This document shows, piece after piece, positions 1 to 7,990 of a DNA stretch of 46,714 nt. Under the pieces are notes generated by a model, which saw only the letters and a program-made list of their open reading frames with translations, did no database searches and was not told the DNA's origin. Position 1 is the stretch's first letter, and the number at the start of each line of letters is the position of its first letter. The translations under genes and the position numbers were made by a program. The stretch is from Propionibacterium australiense (lineage in GTDB: Bacteria; Actinomycetota; Actinomycetes; Propionibacteriales; Propionibacteriaceae). The DNA lies in contig NZ_RCIV01000020.1 in assembly GCF_003666605.1 (NCBI RefSeq), forward strand, positions 1-46,714. The letters run 5' to 3'.

Positions 1-67
1 TTAAGCCTTCCAGCGCCGATGGTACTGCACGCGCCAGCGTGTGGGAGAGTAGGAAACCGCCGCACAC
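1..67 (+). rRNA. rrf: 5S ribosomal RNA, 3' part
   Basis: The first ~67 bases match the conserved 3' half of actinobacterial 5S rRNA: the segment AGCGCCGATGGTACTGC near the left edge, then GTGGGAGAGTAGG and a closing CCGCCGCAC helix strand. The 5' half lies outside the window, so an rRNA operon runs in from the left. The exact 3' end is estimated from the family pattern. Confidence 0.93.
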
Positions 68-80
68 AACCCTTCAATGG

Positions 81-109
81 TGCCCCCGCCAGTGATCGTG
101 GCGGGGGCA
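81..109 (+). terminator. Hairpin downstream of 5S rRNA
   Basis: A perfect 10-bp stem (81-90 with 100-109, TGCCCCCGCC / GGCGGGGGCA) and a 9-nt loop start 14 nt after the 5S end. There is no T-run after it, so it may be a weak terminator or an rRNA 3'-processing structure. Confidence 0.6.
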
Positions 110-173
110 CCACCACTTAACACGGGGTCCCCGGAGAGGCCAACAATCCGACCGGGGACACATTCTTTCAGCA

Positions 174-207
174 GGGAGGGCCCGCCCCGTCGGGGGCGGG
201 CCCTCCC
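174..207 (+). terminator. Strong rRNA operon terminator hairpin
   Basis: A perfect 15-bp GC-only-plus-one-A/T stem (174-188 with 193-207) closes a GTCG tetraloop. It is followed by GTTTG rather than a full T-tract, which is common for high-GC actinobacteria. With the hairpin at 81-109 it forms a tandem terminator for the rRNA operon. Confidence 0.75.
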
Positions 208-536
208 GTTTGCATACCCGCTTTTCCTGGGCCACCACAACTCACCACACACCGTCCTCCTTCCGTTCCTCCTTTTCTCTTTCCCATCCTTTTCCCCTTC
301 GGGGCGCCCATCCCGCCGACCGGCGCGAGCAGACCCAGCCGACCTGTCTCCGTCCTTCGGGCGGGCCGGTCATGCGGTGCAGGCCCTCGTCACAGCTGGC
401 TGCCGTGGCAGGCCCTCGCGGTCAACGGGTCTGTCGTTGAGCGGGTAAGCTTGCCCGAGGCAGTGATCCATTGCCGTGTCATTCACAAAGGACCTTTGAA
501 TAGCGCGCAGTATCGCCGCCGGGGCAGGACGGAATC
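208..536. other. Gene-free spacer between the rRNA operon and the TPR gene
   Basis: No convincing coding region is seen. Positions 222-300 are strongly pyrimidine-rich on the top strand. The segment 465-530 before the next gene should hold its promoter; TTGCCG at 471-476 is a possible -35, but no convincing -10 pairs with it. A GGAC a few bases before the start is the only weak ribosome-binding candidate. Confidence 0.5.
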
Positions 537-2753
537 ATGGACAACTCATCGGATCATCAGGGCTCCCGGGGTCCTTATCGGGGACGTGACGGCGGGCGCG
601 GCCGGTCGCAGCAGGGTCGCGGACGTCACTTCGACCGCCGTTCAGGTGGGCAGGACCAGCGACGCGGGAGGGGCTTCGGTTCGGGGCGTGGCCGCAGCGG
701 CTCCACGCCGCGTGACGACCGGGGTCCGCGCGGCGGTGGCTGGGACCGCCGGACCGATGACCGCTCCGAACGTGGCGGAAACGGCGGCTGGGGCAGCCGC
801 TATGACACCAGCGATCGCCGTACGGGCTCCGGTGAGGGCCGGCAGGAACGTCGTGGCGGCGTTTCCTGGTCGGACAGGGGCCGGCGCCCTGCGCCGAGAA
901 GTGGCAGAACAGGACGTGACGGGGATGAGGGCCGCGGGCACCGGTGGAATGACGGCGAGCGGCGGGCGACCCGGGGCGGTTGGAATGACCGACGGGACAG
1001 CGGTGCGCAGAGCAGCTGGAATGATCGCCGCGGCCAGGGTCCCGAGCGCGGCTCGGGCGGTGACGACCGCCGAGCCAGTCGTTCCCGTGACAGCTGGGGT
1101 GGTGGTCGTGGTGACAGCCGGCGCGAGGATCATCGCCGGGGCAACGGCCGCTGGGACGATCGAGGCCGAGACGACCGTGGTGGCCGCAGCGCCGGGCGTC
1201 GCTGGGATGATGACCGGCGTCAGGGCCGTAGTGGCTGGGGTGAGCGGCATGCTTCGGATGGGCGTGGTGGCCGGGACGATCGCCGCGGCGCTGTGGGCCG
1301 CTGGGACGATGACCGGCGTCAGGGCCGTGCCGGCCGTGGTGGCCCCGGTGGGAGCAGGCGCGAGGACCCTCGCCGGGACGCTCGTCGGTGGTACGACGAG
1401 GGCGACCGGCGCGGCGGAGCCGGCCGCGATGCGCGCCGCGAGTTCGCCGACGGGCAGGGCAGACGTGACCGGGGAGCCCGGAGCCGATACGGCGCTGGGT
1501 CTCGTGATGATGGGCGCCGTGATGATGCTCGTCCGGGCCGCTCCGGGCGCCAGCAGTGGGATGGCCGGCGCACCGACGGGAACAGGCGCCATGACGATGA
1601 CCGCTCACGCCGGGACGACCGAGTACCGAACCCGGGCCCAGGACGTCCCGAGAACGAACCGGAGGTGAGTCTCGACTTCGACGAACGCCTCCTGTCGGCG
1701 CCGGTGCGCGCTGAACTGCGGGGACTGCCGCTGGAACTCGCCCGCGAGGTGATGGCGCATCTCATCGCCGCCGGTGAACTGATCGAGGAGGACCCCGAAC
1801 TGGCCAACCGGCATGCCCAGGCCGCCCGGCGCCGTGCCGCACGGCTGCCCATCGTCCGCGAGGCCGCGGCCGAGACGGCCTATGCGGCGGGGGACTACGC
1901 GACGGCGCTCACCGAGTACCGTGCCGTCGCCCGCATGACCGGCAACGACGAGTACCTGCCCGTCATCGCCGACTGCGAGCGAGCGATCGGGCGTCACGAC
2001 AATGCGCTGCGCACCATCCGCCAGGGGCACGAGGCGCGCCTGGACGCCACGCAGCGTGCCGAGCTGGTCCTCGTCGAGGCCGGCTTGCGTCACGACATGG
2101 GCCAGGACGAGGAGGCCCTGCGTGTCCTGCGGCAGGCCATCGAGAACAAGACCGGCAGGGCCGGCTCGCAGGCCCGGCTGCGCTACGCCTACGCCGACCT
2201 GCTCGCCGCCGGCGGCGACACCGGCCAAGCCATCACCTGGTTCACCGCTGCCGGACGTCTCGACAGGGCGCACGAGCTCGACGTCGCCGAGCGCCTGGAG
2301 GCCCTGGGCGCCGAGGTCCCCGATGACTTCCGGGCGTCCATCGACGAGACCGACGAGGACCTGTACGTCGAGGAGCAGGAGATCGAACCTGCCCAGAACG
2401 AGGGAACCGCGGGGGGAGCCGACGACGAGCTCGGCGAGGGCGTCGTCACCACTGGCGCCGATGCCCCGGCCGGCGCGGCACCCGAGCCGGCCGATGCCAT
2501 ACCGGGCAAATCTCCAGGCGAGAGGATCCCGGACGAAGGGGCGGACGCCCCGGCGCCCGGCCAGGATCCCGCGGGTTCTCCCGCCGACGGCCCGGCTGCC
2601 GACTCACTGGCAACCGACGATGAACCGGCCGCCGCTGACACGGGGGACGAGGCCGCCCGCGGCGATGCGGTCGAGGCCTCGTCCTCGGTGGGGCCCGGTC
2701 CCGAGGATTCCCAGAACAGCCGCAGAGCCGAGACCGAGGAGGACAACAAGTGA
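537..2753 (+). CDS. TPR protein with long Arg/Gly/Asp-rich N-terminal region
   Basis: This 738-residue protein has three parts. Residues 1 to about 372 are low-complexity and rich in R, G, D and W (RGG, RDD and RWDD motifs), probably disordered. About 375-610 form a helical repeat region of TPR type (VREAAAETAYAAGDYATAL and related helices). The rest is an acidic, Ala/Pro-rich tail. It occupies the position of M. tuberculosis Rv1691, a TPR protein upstream of a HAD phosphatase and tlyA. The Arg/Gly region suggests nucleic-acid or ribosome contact, but this is inference. The stop overlaps the next gene by 4 bp (GTGA). The low-complexity DNA creates long false open frames on both strands. A bioinformatic name based on the N-terminus alone would be unreliable. 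Confidence 0.85.
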   Translation: MDNSSDHQGSRGPYRGRDGGRGRSQQGRGRHFDRRSGGQDQRRGRGFGSGRGRSGSTPRDDRGPRGGGWDRRTDDRSERGGNGGWGSRYDTSDRRTGSGEGRQERRGGVSWSDRGRRPAPRSGRTGRDGDEGRGHRWNDGERRATRGGWNDRRDSGAQSSWNDRRGQGPERGSGGDDRRASRSRDSWGGGRGDSRREDHRRGNGRWDDRGRDDRGGRSAGRRWDDDRRQGRSGWGERHASDGRGGRDDRRGAVGRWDDDRRQGRAGRGGPGGSRREDPRRDARRWYDEGDRRGGAGRDARREFADGQGRRDRGARSRYGAGSRDDGRRDDARPGRSGRQQWDGRRTDGNRRHDDDRSRRDDRVPNPGPGRPENEPEVSLDFDERLLSAPVRAELRGLPLELAREVMAHLIAAGELIEEDPELANRHAQAARRRAARLPIVREAAAETAYAAGDYATALTEYRAVARMTGNDEYLPVIADCERAIGRHDNALRTIRQGHEARLDATQRAELVLVEAGLRHDMGQDEEALRVLRQAIENKTGRAGSQARLRYAYADLLAAGGDTGQAITWFTAAGRLDRAHELDVAERLEALGAEVPDDFRASIDETDEDLYVEEQEIEPAQNEGTAGGADDELGEGVVTTGADAPAGAAPEPADAIPGKSPGERIPDEGADAPAPGQDPAGSPADGPAADSLATDDEPAAADTGDEAARGDAVEASSSVGPGPEDSQNSRRAETEEDNK
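1201..1328 (+). repeat. Direct repeat pair, 29 bp, 99 bp apart, inside the Arg-rich region
   Basis: The 29-bp segment at 1201-1229 recurs at 1300-1328 with one base change. The 99-bp offset is 33 codons, so the reading frame is kept and the protein motif RWDDDRRQGR is repeated. This suggests the disordered region grows and shrinks by in-frame duplication. Confidence 0.85.
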
Positions 2754-3811
2754 GCGGGGAACTGCTGTGCGGCCGGTACGATGCCGCGCTCTTCGACCTG
2801 GACGGTGTCATCTACCTGGGGCCGCGGGCCGTCGAGGGCGCCCCCGAGGGCGTCGAGGGGCTGCGCGCCGAGGGCGTCACGGTGGGTTTCGTCACCAACA
2901 ACGCCGCACGCACCCCTCAGACAGTGGCCGATCACCTGGTGAGCCTGGGGATCGACTGCGGGCTCGCCGACGTCGTCACGAGCGCCCAGGCCTCGGCCCG
3001 CATGCTCGCCGAGGCGCTGCCTGGCGGCGCCCGGGTGCTCATCTGCGGTACCCCGGCGCTGGCGGCCGAGATCGAGGCCGTCGGACTCAGCCCGGTGTGG
3101 AGCAGGCAGGACGACCCGGTCGCCGTCATCCAGGGCTACGACCCCGAGATGACCTGGCCGCGCGTCACCGACGCCGCGCACGCCGTGCAGGGCGGCGCCC
3201 GCTGGTACGCCACCAATCCCGACATGACCCGCCCGACCGACCTGGGGCTCGAACCGGGCCTGGGCACCCAGATCGCCACGCTCCGGGTCTGCCTGGAACC
3301 CGGTGCCGAACCTGAGATGGCGGGCAAGCCGTTCCCGCCCCTGCTGCGCGAGACCGTCCGCAGGTTGTCGGCGGAGCACCCGGTCTTCGTCGGCGACCGG
3401 CTCGACACCGACATCGAGGGCGCCTTCAACGCCGGGATGGACTCGCTGTTCGTGTTCACCGGCGCCCACGGCATGCGGGACCTTTTCGCCGCCGGTCCCA
3501 GGTGGCGCCCCACCCATGTGGGCTACGACATCAGGGCGCTGCTGAAACCGATCCGCAACGTCGAGATGAGCGGCGACACGGCCCGGTGCGGCGCCGCCGT
3601 CGCCCGCCTCGACGGCCCCACTGATCCCTCCGGTCCTGCCGCCAGACGGGTCACGGTCAGCGGCCATGGGGCCGAGCGCGAGAGCCAGCTCGACGCGCTG
3701 TGGGCCGCGCTCCACCTGGCCTGGCAGCATGCTGATCGAACCAATGGGGCGGACCGGAGCCTCACGGCCGATCCGGGCCCGGTGATCGAGGCGCTTGACC
3801 TGCTGCACTGA
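2750..3811 (+). CDS. HAD-IIA phosphatase, probable glycerol-3-phosphate phosphatase
   Basis: The 353-residue protein carries the HAD nucleophile motif FDLDGVIYLG (D16, acid/base D18), motif II TNNAARTP and the late metal motif FVGDRLDTDIEGAFNAGMDS. A C-terminal extension of about 100 residues follows the HAD-IIA core. Length and position (after a TPR gene, upstream of tlyA) match M. tuberculosis Rv1692, reported as a glycerol-3-phosphate phosphatase that recycles lipid polar heads; substrate assignment here is by synteny only. The GTG start overlaps the previous stop, with GAGGAGG (2736-2742) as ribosome binding site, so translation is likely coupled. NagD-type nucleotide phosphatase is the alternative. 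Confidence 0.85.
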   Translation: MSGELLCGRYDAALFDLDGVIYLGPRAVEGAPEGVEGLRAEGVTVGFVTNNAARTPQTVADHLVSLGIDCGLADVVTSAQASARMLAEALPGGARVLICGTPALAAEIEAVGLSPVWSRQDDPVAVIQGYDPEMTWPRVTDAAHAVQGGARWYATNPDMTRPTDLGLEPGLGTQIATLRVCLEPGAEPEMAGKPFPPLLRETVRRLSAEHPVFVGDRLDTDIEGAFNAGMDSLFVFTGAHGMRDLFAAGPRWRPTHVGYDIRALLKPIRNVEMSGDTARCGAAVARLDGPTDPSGPAARRVTVSGHGAERESQLDALWAALHLAWQHADRTNGADRSLTADPGPVIEALDLLH

Positions 3812-3892
3812 CCCTTCGGCCCACTCGCTCTCACTCCTCCCTCTCGGAAAAGAAGGGCAAGATCCCTCGACGGAACGCCATCGGAAAGCCAA

Positions 3893-3923
3893 TTGAACAT
3901 TGTTCAGGGTAGTCCGGTAGGAT
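3893..3923 (+). promoter_or_regulatory. bioY promoter with BioQ-like operator
   Basis: TGAACATTGTTCA at 3894-3906 is a perfect palindrome (TGAAC-N3-GTTCA). It closely resembles TGAAC-N3-GTTAC, the 13-bp site known for the TetR-type biotin repressor BioQ in corynebacteria. It overlaps a possible -35 (TTGAAC, 3893-3898); TAGGAT at 3918-3923 is a fitting -10 with 19-bp spacing. Location ahead of biotin-uptake genes supports biotin-responsive repression. Confidence 0.7.
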
Positions 3924-3977
3924 CATTGCGGCGTCGCCAGGGTGGCGCGCCTTCACGCACGCAGGAGTTCAGTGCCA

Positions 3978-4586
3978 ATGACCACCAGCACCGAGAACCG
4001 CGCCCAGAGGCGCAGTGGTTTCGCCGCATCCGACCTGGCGCTCATCGCCGTCTTCGCCGCCCTCATCGCGGTCTTCGCCCTCATCCCGGCCCTCTTCACG
4101 GTCGGGGCCGTGCCGTTCGCGCTGCATCTCATCGTCGTCCTGCTGGCCCCCCTCGTGCTCGGCGCGGTGCGGGGGGCGGCGACGATGCTGCTCTACCTGC
4201 TCGTCGGCGTGGCGGGCCTGCCCGTGTTCAGCGGGGGATCATCCGGTCCGGCCGTTCTCATCGGCGCCACCGGCGGTTACCTCGTCGGCTGGGTCGTCGC
4301 AGCCCTCGCCTCCGGTGCGATCCGTACTGCTGCCGCGCGCCGTCGCCCCTCGAAGAAGGCCCTCACCGCCTGGCTCGTCGTCGCCGCACTCGTCGGCGTC
4401 CTCGTCATCCACGTCTTCGGCGTCGCCTGGTTCATGGCCTCCCCCAATCTGCGCATGAGCCCAGGGGCGGCCCTGCTCGCCACGGCCCCGTTCCTGCCGT
4501 TCGACGTCGTCAAGGCCGTCATCGCGGCCCTGCTCGCCGTCGCCGTGCTCTCGGCCTTCCCGCGGCTCATGCCCGCGAGCAGGTGA
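3978..4586 (+). CDS. bioY: Biotin ECF transporter substrate-binding subunit BioY
   Basis: This membrane protein of 202 residues is the S component that captures biotin for an energy-coupling-factor transporter. It has about six hydrophobic segments, including the family-like stretch AVRGAATMLLYLLVGVAGLP and GATGGYLVGW. The ATG at 3978 is preferred over an in-frame upstream ATG (3942) because AGGAG lies at 3963-3967. It is first in an operon with the ATPase and the T component, and a biotin-repressor-like site precedes it. A hydrophilic N-terminal tail of about 20 residues comes before the first membrane segment. Confidence 0.9.
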   Translation: MTTSTENRAQRRSGFAASDLALIAVFAALIAVFALIPALFTVGAVPFALHLIVVLLAPLVLGAVRGAATMLLYLLVGVAGLPVFSGGSSGPAVLIGATGGYLVGWVVAALASGAIRTAAARRRPSKKALTAWLVVAALVGVLVIHVFGVAWFMASPNLRMSPGAALLATAPFLPFDVVKAVIAALLAVAVLSAFPRLMPASR

Positions 4587-4593
4587 GGGCCGG

Positions 4594-5325
4594 ATGATCG
4601 AGTACCGCGGGGTCGGCGTCACCGTCGAGGGTTACGACATCGACGGTGACCCGGTGACCACGCAGATCCTGCGCGGGATCACGCTGACCCTGCCGGAGCG
4701 CCGGATCGCCGTCATCGGGGCGAACGGCTCGGGCAAGTCCACCCTGCTCAAGCTCGTCAACGGGCTCGTGAGGGCCACCGCCGGGCAGGTGCTCGTCGAG
4801 GGGCTCGACCCGGCCGAGAACGGCCGGGCCGTGCGCCGCCGGGTGGGGCACGTGTTCACCGATCCCGGCGCGCAGCTGGTCATGGCGACGCCCCTGGAGG
4901 AGATCGAGCTGAGCCTGCGCGCGAGTGTCAAGGGCCGCGCCGAACGCCGGTCCCGGGCTCTGGCCGTGCTCGAGGCGCACGGCCTCGCCCACCTGGCGAA
5001 CCGTTCCGTCCACACCCTCTCGGGCGGAGAACGTCAGCTCGTCGCGCTCACCGCCGTGCTGGCCGTCGAACCCTCCATCGTCATCGCCGACGAGCCGACG
5101 ACGCTGCTCGACCTGCGCAACCGGATCCTCCTGGGGCGGGCCTTCGACGCCCTGGACCAGCAGCTCGTCTGCTCCACTCACGACCTGGACCTGGCCGCCG
5201 ACATGGACCGGGCGCTGCTCATCGACGCCGGCCGGGTGATCGCCGACGGCCCACCGGACGAGATCATCGCCCGTTACCGCGCCCAGATGACCGCGGACCC
5301 CGAGCAGGGGAGCGCGCGGCAGTGA
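4594..5325 (+). CDS. bioM: Biotin ECF transporter ATPase BioM
   Basis: The 243-residue ABC ATPase powers biotin uptake with BioN and BioY. Walker A is GANGSGKST (residues 42-50), the ABC signature LSGGERQ begins near 141, and Walker B ends in IADEPT near 164. It begins 7 bp after bioY and overlaps bioN by 4 bp, a layout typical of a dedicated ECF module rather than a shared group II ECF. Other ECF systems (cobalt, nickel) have similar ATPases, but the neighbouring S component is BioY-like. Confidence 0.9.
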   Translation: MIEYRGVGVTVEGYDIDGDPVTTQILRGITLTLPERRIAVIGANGSGKSTLLKLVNGLVRATAGQVLVEGLDPAENGRAVRRRVGHVFTDPGAQLVMATPLEEIELSLRASVKGRAERRSRALAVLEAHGLAHLANRSVHTLSGGERQLVALTAVLAVEPSIVIADEPTTLLDLRNRILLGRAFDALDQQLVCSTHDLDLAADMDRALLIDAGRVIADGPPDEIIARYRAQMTADPEQGSARQ

Positions 5326-5960
5326 GACTCGAGAACTATCTGGGCGCCTACCGCGCCGGGCACTCGCTCATGCACCGGACGCCGGTGGCGGTGAAGTACC
5401 TGCTGCTCGTCGTGTTCGGCGTCGTGCCCTTCTTCGCCGGGCGCTGGCCGGTCTCGGTGGCGGCCGCCGTCGCATCCGGGCTCGTCCTCGTGCTCGGCGC
5501 CGGGCGGCATCCGCGCGAGCTCAACCCGATGCTGGGCGTCATCGTCATGAACGTGCTCATCCTCGTCTACGACAGCATCTTCCTCAGCTGGCGCAACGGC
5601 GTCGTCTTCTGCGCCGGCATGCTCTCGTGCCTGTGGCTGGCGCGCATGCTCACCGGCACGACACCGGCCTCGGTGCTCATGGACGCGCTGGCCGCGCTGG
5701 CCCGCCCGTTCCGCGTCCTCGGGGCCAGGCCCGAGAAGTTCGCCCTCACCATCGCGATCATGTGGAACGCGGTGCCCGGCCTGCTGCTCACCGTGCGCCA
5801 GGTCCGCGACGCCGCCCGCGCGCGGGGCATCGAGCGCGCCGGCTGGCGGCTCGTCACCCCGATCGTCATCGGTGCCGTGGGGCGCGCCCTGGAGATGGGC
5901 GAGGCCCTGCACGCCCGAGGCCTGGCCGACGAGGAGGAGCCGGCCAGGCCTCGGAGGTGA
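5322..5960 (+). CDS. bioN: Biotin ECF transporter transmembrane subunit BioN
   Basis: This 212-residue EcfT-family protein links BioM to BioY in the membrane. Several hydrophobic spans occupy residues 25-115. The cytoplasmic coupling segment contains AARARGIERAG, an example of the Ala-Arg-Gly motif that EcfT proteins use to contact the ATPase. The GTG start overlaps the bioM stop (GTGA). It converges on the next gene with only 28 bp between the two ends. Confidence 0.9.
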   Translation: MRLENYLGAYRAGHSLMHRTPVAVKYLLLVVFGVVPFFAGRWPVSVAAAVASGLVLVLGAGRHPRELNPMLGVIVMNVLILVYDSIFLSWRNGVVFCAGMLSCLWLARMLTGTTPASVLMDALAALARPFRVLGARPEKFALTIAIMWNAVPGLLLTVRQVRDAARARGIERAGWRLVTPIVIGAVGRALEMGEALHARGLADEEEPARPRR

Positions 5961-5988
5961 ACCGTGTTCAGTTGTCGTGCGGTGCCGT

Positions 5989-7872
5989 TCAGCGGTGCCG
6001 GCGCGTGTACCAGATGCCGACGCCCCCGCCGGCCAGGAGCAGCACGCCGACGCTGCCCAGAGCCAGGGCCAGCAGGGAGTTGCGCGAGGACCCGGACGAG
6101 GCCGATGCGCTGCTGGAGGCCTTCGCCGTCGAGGCCGAGGGCGAGGCGGTGAGCGACTCCTCGTAGGTCTGGTAGTTCGGGGCCGGCAGGATCTCGCCGA
6201 CCGTCTGCACGTAGAGCTGGTAGGAGAACTCCGATCCGGCCAGGGTCTCGTCGTCGGACATGGCGACGGTCACCGTGTAGGCGCCGGCCTGGGCGCTGGA
6301 GGAGGCGCTGTCCATGTCATAGGTCGCGGGCTTGGTGACCTGTGACATCTCTGCGGTGCAGCCATCGCTCCTGACCTCGCAGGGTGCCTTGGTTCGTTTG
6401 CGGCCGGCACCGGTGATGATGTTCGTGCTCACGAGCGGCTCGTGGTTGGTCTTGTCGAGCTCGTCGAGCTTCTTCCCCTGCTCGCCGCCGGTGGGCATGA
6501 CGCTCACGCTGCTCGAGATCGACTGGCCCCAGCCGACGGGGACGCTGAAGGTCTGCACCTCGCCGGGCACGATGGTGCTCTGGTAGAGCTTGTTCTGCTC
6601 GATGCTCGTCGCCGAGGCGAGTGAGCTGCCGCCCTGGATCTGGGTGGGGCTGCCGCCGAACTTGCTCGTCGTGTCCTGGAAGTCGCCCTCGTCGGCGGTC
6701 TCGGCCGCGGCGGCCTGGGCGTTGACGTCGCCGACGCGCGGCCACTCGCCGATCTTGAGCTGGAGCGTGCGGTCACCGGTGAGGTCGAAGTTCTGCAGGT
6801 CGACCTTGAGGATCATCTGCTCGGCATCGCGGCAGTCCTCGCTGTAGTCATTGCCGGTCGCCATGGCGCCGGAGAGGAAATAGGGCTCGGGGTAGGTCGA
6901 ACCCGCGTAGTCGCCGTCACCCGACGTGCACGTCTTGTTACCGGTGAGCAGCTCAGTGCTCATGATCTTCGTGTACTCGATTTCCTGCTCGTGGGCCGTG
7001 CTCGTCACGAGCACCGAGGCGCTGATGTCGGTCTGTTTGGCGCTGCGCTTCACCACGTAGTAGCGGGTGAGGGTGTCGGAATCGTTGCCGGTGGCCGGGA
7101 CGGTGTCCTTCCAGTAGCCCGGGGTGAGCGTGGGGGCGCTGCCGGCGTTGGAGGTGCCGGTGACGGAGGTGCCGTCGTAGTCGAAGGGGCGCACGTCGCG
7201 GTCGGTGGCCGACTGCTGGAGGGCCCTGGTGAGGTCCTCGGTGTTGTCGGCGTCGTAGTACTTGCCCTTGCCCTTGTCGGCGATGCACTGCAGCTGCTCG
7301 CGCGTCGTCGCGTCGACCGACAGGCCCACGACGTCGATCGTCAGGTCGACGCCGGAGGAGGCCAGGGACTCAGCGGTGGGGCAGGGATCGCCGCAGGTGG
7401 ACTCGCCGTCCGAGACGAGGACGATGGAGCGCTTGCCGCTGCTGCCCAGGTCCTTGCCGGCCTCCTCCAGGGCCTTGGGGATGGGCGTCCAGCCGTAGGG
7501 GGAGTAGTGGCCGATGGCCGAGATGAGCTCGGCCTGGTTGTTCTGGGCGAGGTCGACGACCCGCTGGGTGTCGTCGCAGGCCTCGGCGGGCATCGGCTCG
7601 GTGCCCTCGACGGTGGCGCCGAGCACGCGCATGCCGACCCGGGCGTTGGTGGGCAGCGAGTTCACCAGCGAGGTCAGCGACTTGCGGGCCGAGTCGATCT
7701 TGGGGGTGCCGGTGCCGTCATCGGCCGCCATCGAACCCGAGGCGTCGAGGACGAGCATCATGCTCGTCGTGCCCGGGTCGGCGACCGCGACCGGAAGCGT
7801 CGTTGCCGCCGGGGCGGCGACCATCGCCAGCGCGGTGAGAGCGACGAGGGGATGTCGCAGTCTGGGGTTCAT
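5989..7872 (-). CDS. Secreted, membrane-anchored VWA-domain protein
   Basis: The protein (627 residues from the chosen start) has an N-terminal signal sequence (hydrophobic 8-30, Ala-rich cleavage area), then a von Willebrand factor A domain with a complete-looking metal site: DASGS at 43-47, the Thr in YGWTPIPKAL and the Asp in VSDGES. A long extracellular part of unknown fold follows. One C-terminal membrane span (ALGSVGVLLLAGGGVGIWY) ends in TRRHR. The start at 7872 has GAAGGAAGAAG just upstream, better than the ATG at 7896. VWA domains bind proteins through a metal ion, so a surface adhesion or sensing role is likely but unproven. It diverges from a Ser/Thr kinase gene across 118 bp. Confidence 0.85.
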   Translation of the reverse strand: MNPRLRHPLVALTALAMVAAPAATTLPVAVADPGTTSMMLVLDASGSMAADDGTGTPKIDSARKSLTSLVNSLPTNARVGMRVLGATVEGTEPMPAEACDDTQRVVDLAQNNQAELISAIGHYSPYGWTPIPKALEEAGKDLGSSGKRSIVLVSDGESTCGDPCPTAESLASSGVDLTIDVVGLSVDATTREQLQCIADKGKGKYYDADNTEDLTRALQQSATDRDVRPFDYDGTSVTGTSNAGSAPTLTPGYWKDTVPATGNDSDTLTRYYVVKRSAKQTDISASVLVTSTAHEQEIEYTKIMSTELLTGNKTCTSGDGDYAGSTYPEPYFLSGAMATGNDYSEDCRDAEQMILKVDLQNFDLTGDRTLQLKIGEWPRVGDVNAQAAAAETADEGDFQDTTSKFGGSPTQIQGGSSLASATSIEQNKLYQSTIVPGEVQTFSVPVGWGQSISSSVSVMPTGGEQGKKLDELDKTNHEPLVSTNIITGAGRKRTKAPCEVRSDGCTAEMSQVTKPATYDMDSASSSAQAGAYTVTVAMSDDETLAGSEFSYQLYVQTVGEILPAPNYQTYEESLTASPSASTAKASSSASASSGSSRNSLLALALGSVGVLLLAGGGVGIWYTRRHR

Positions 7873-7905
7873 TCTTCTTCCTTCGGGTGGGTGCAACAGA
7901 GAACT

Positions 7906-7931
7906 GCAAATAGCACTTTGCTATTGCAAAG
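7906..7931. promoter_or_regulatory. Overlapping TTTGC/GCAAA inverted repeats between VWA and kinase genes
   Basis: CTTTGC (7916-7921) and GCAAAG (7926-7931) form a perfect 6-bp inverted repeat with a TATT centre. Another GCAAA at 7906-7910 pairs with TTTGC 7917-7921. The site lies in the shared upstream region of two divergent genes. The same half-sites recur in the promoter of the XRE regulator at 9263-9273, so that protein is the obvious candidate to bind here. Confidence 0.55.
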
Positions 7932-7990
7932 CTCTCATGTCGGGGCAGGACCTGTCAACCTTACCGGTGCTGTGGGATACTGAACCGGTT

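Noticed and set aside
451-1668. Long open frames overlapping the Arg-rich part of the TPR gene on both strands
   Set aside because: They mirror the GC-rich low-complexity code of the true gene (Ala/Val/Gly/Met-rich or His/Gly/Arg-rich products with no domain). Only the frame at 537-2753 continues into recognisable TPR helices and has the conserved gene position.
7514-7990. N-terminal extension of the kinase to 7514
   Set aside because: It would overlap the VWA gene by over 350 bp on the other strand and has no kinase-related content; the kinase fold starts right at ATG 7991.
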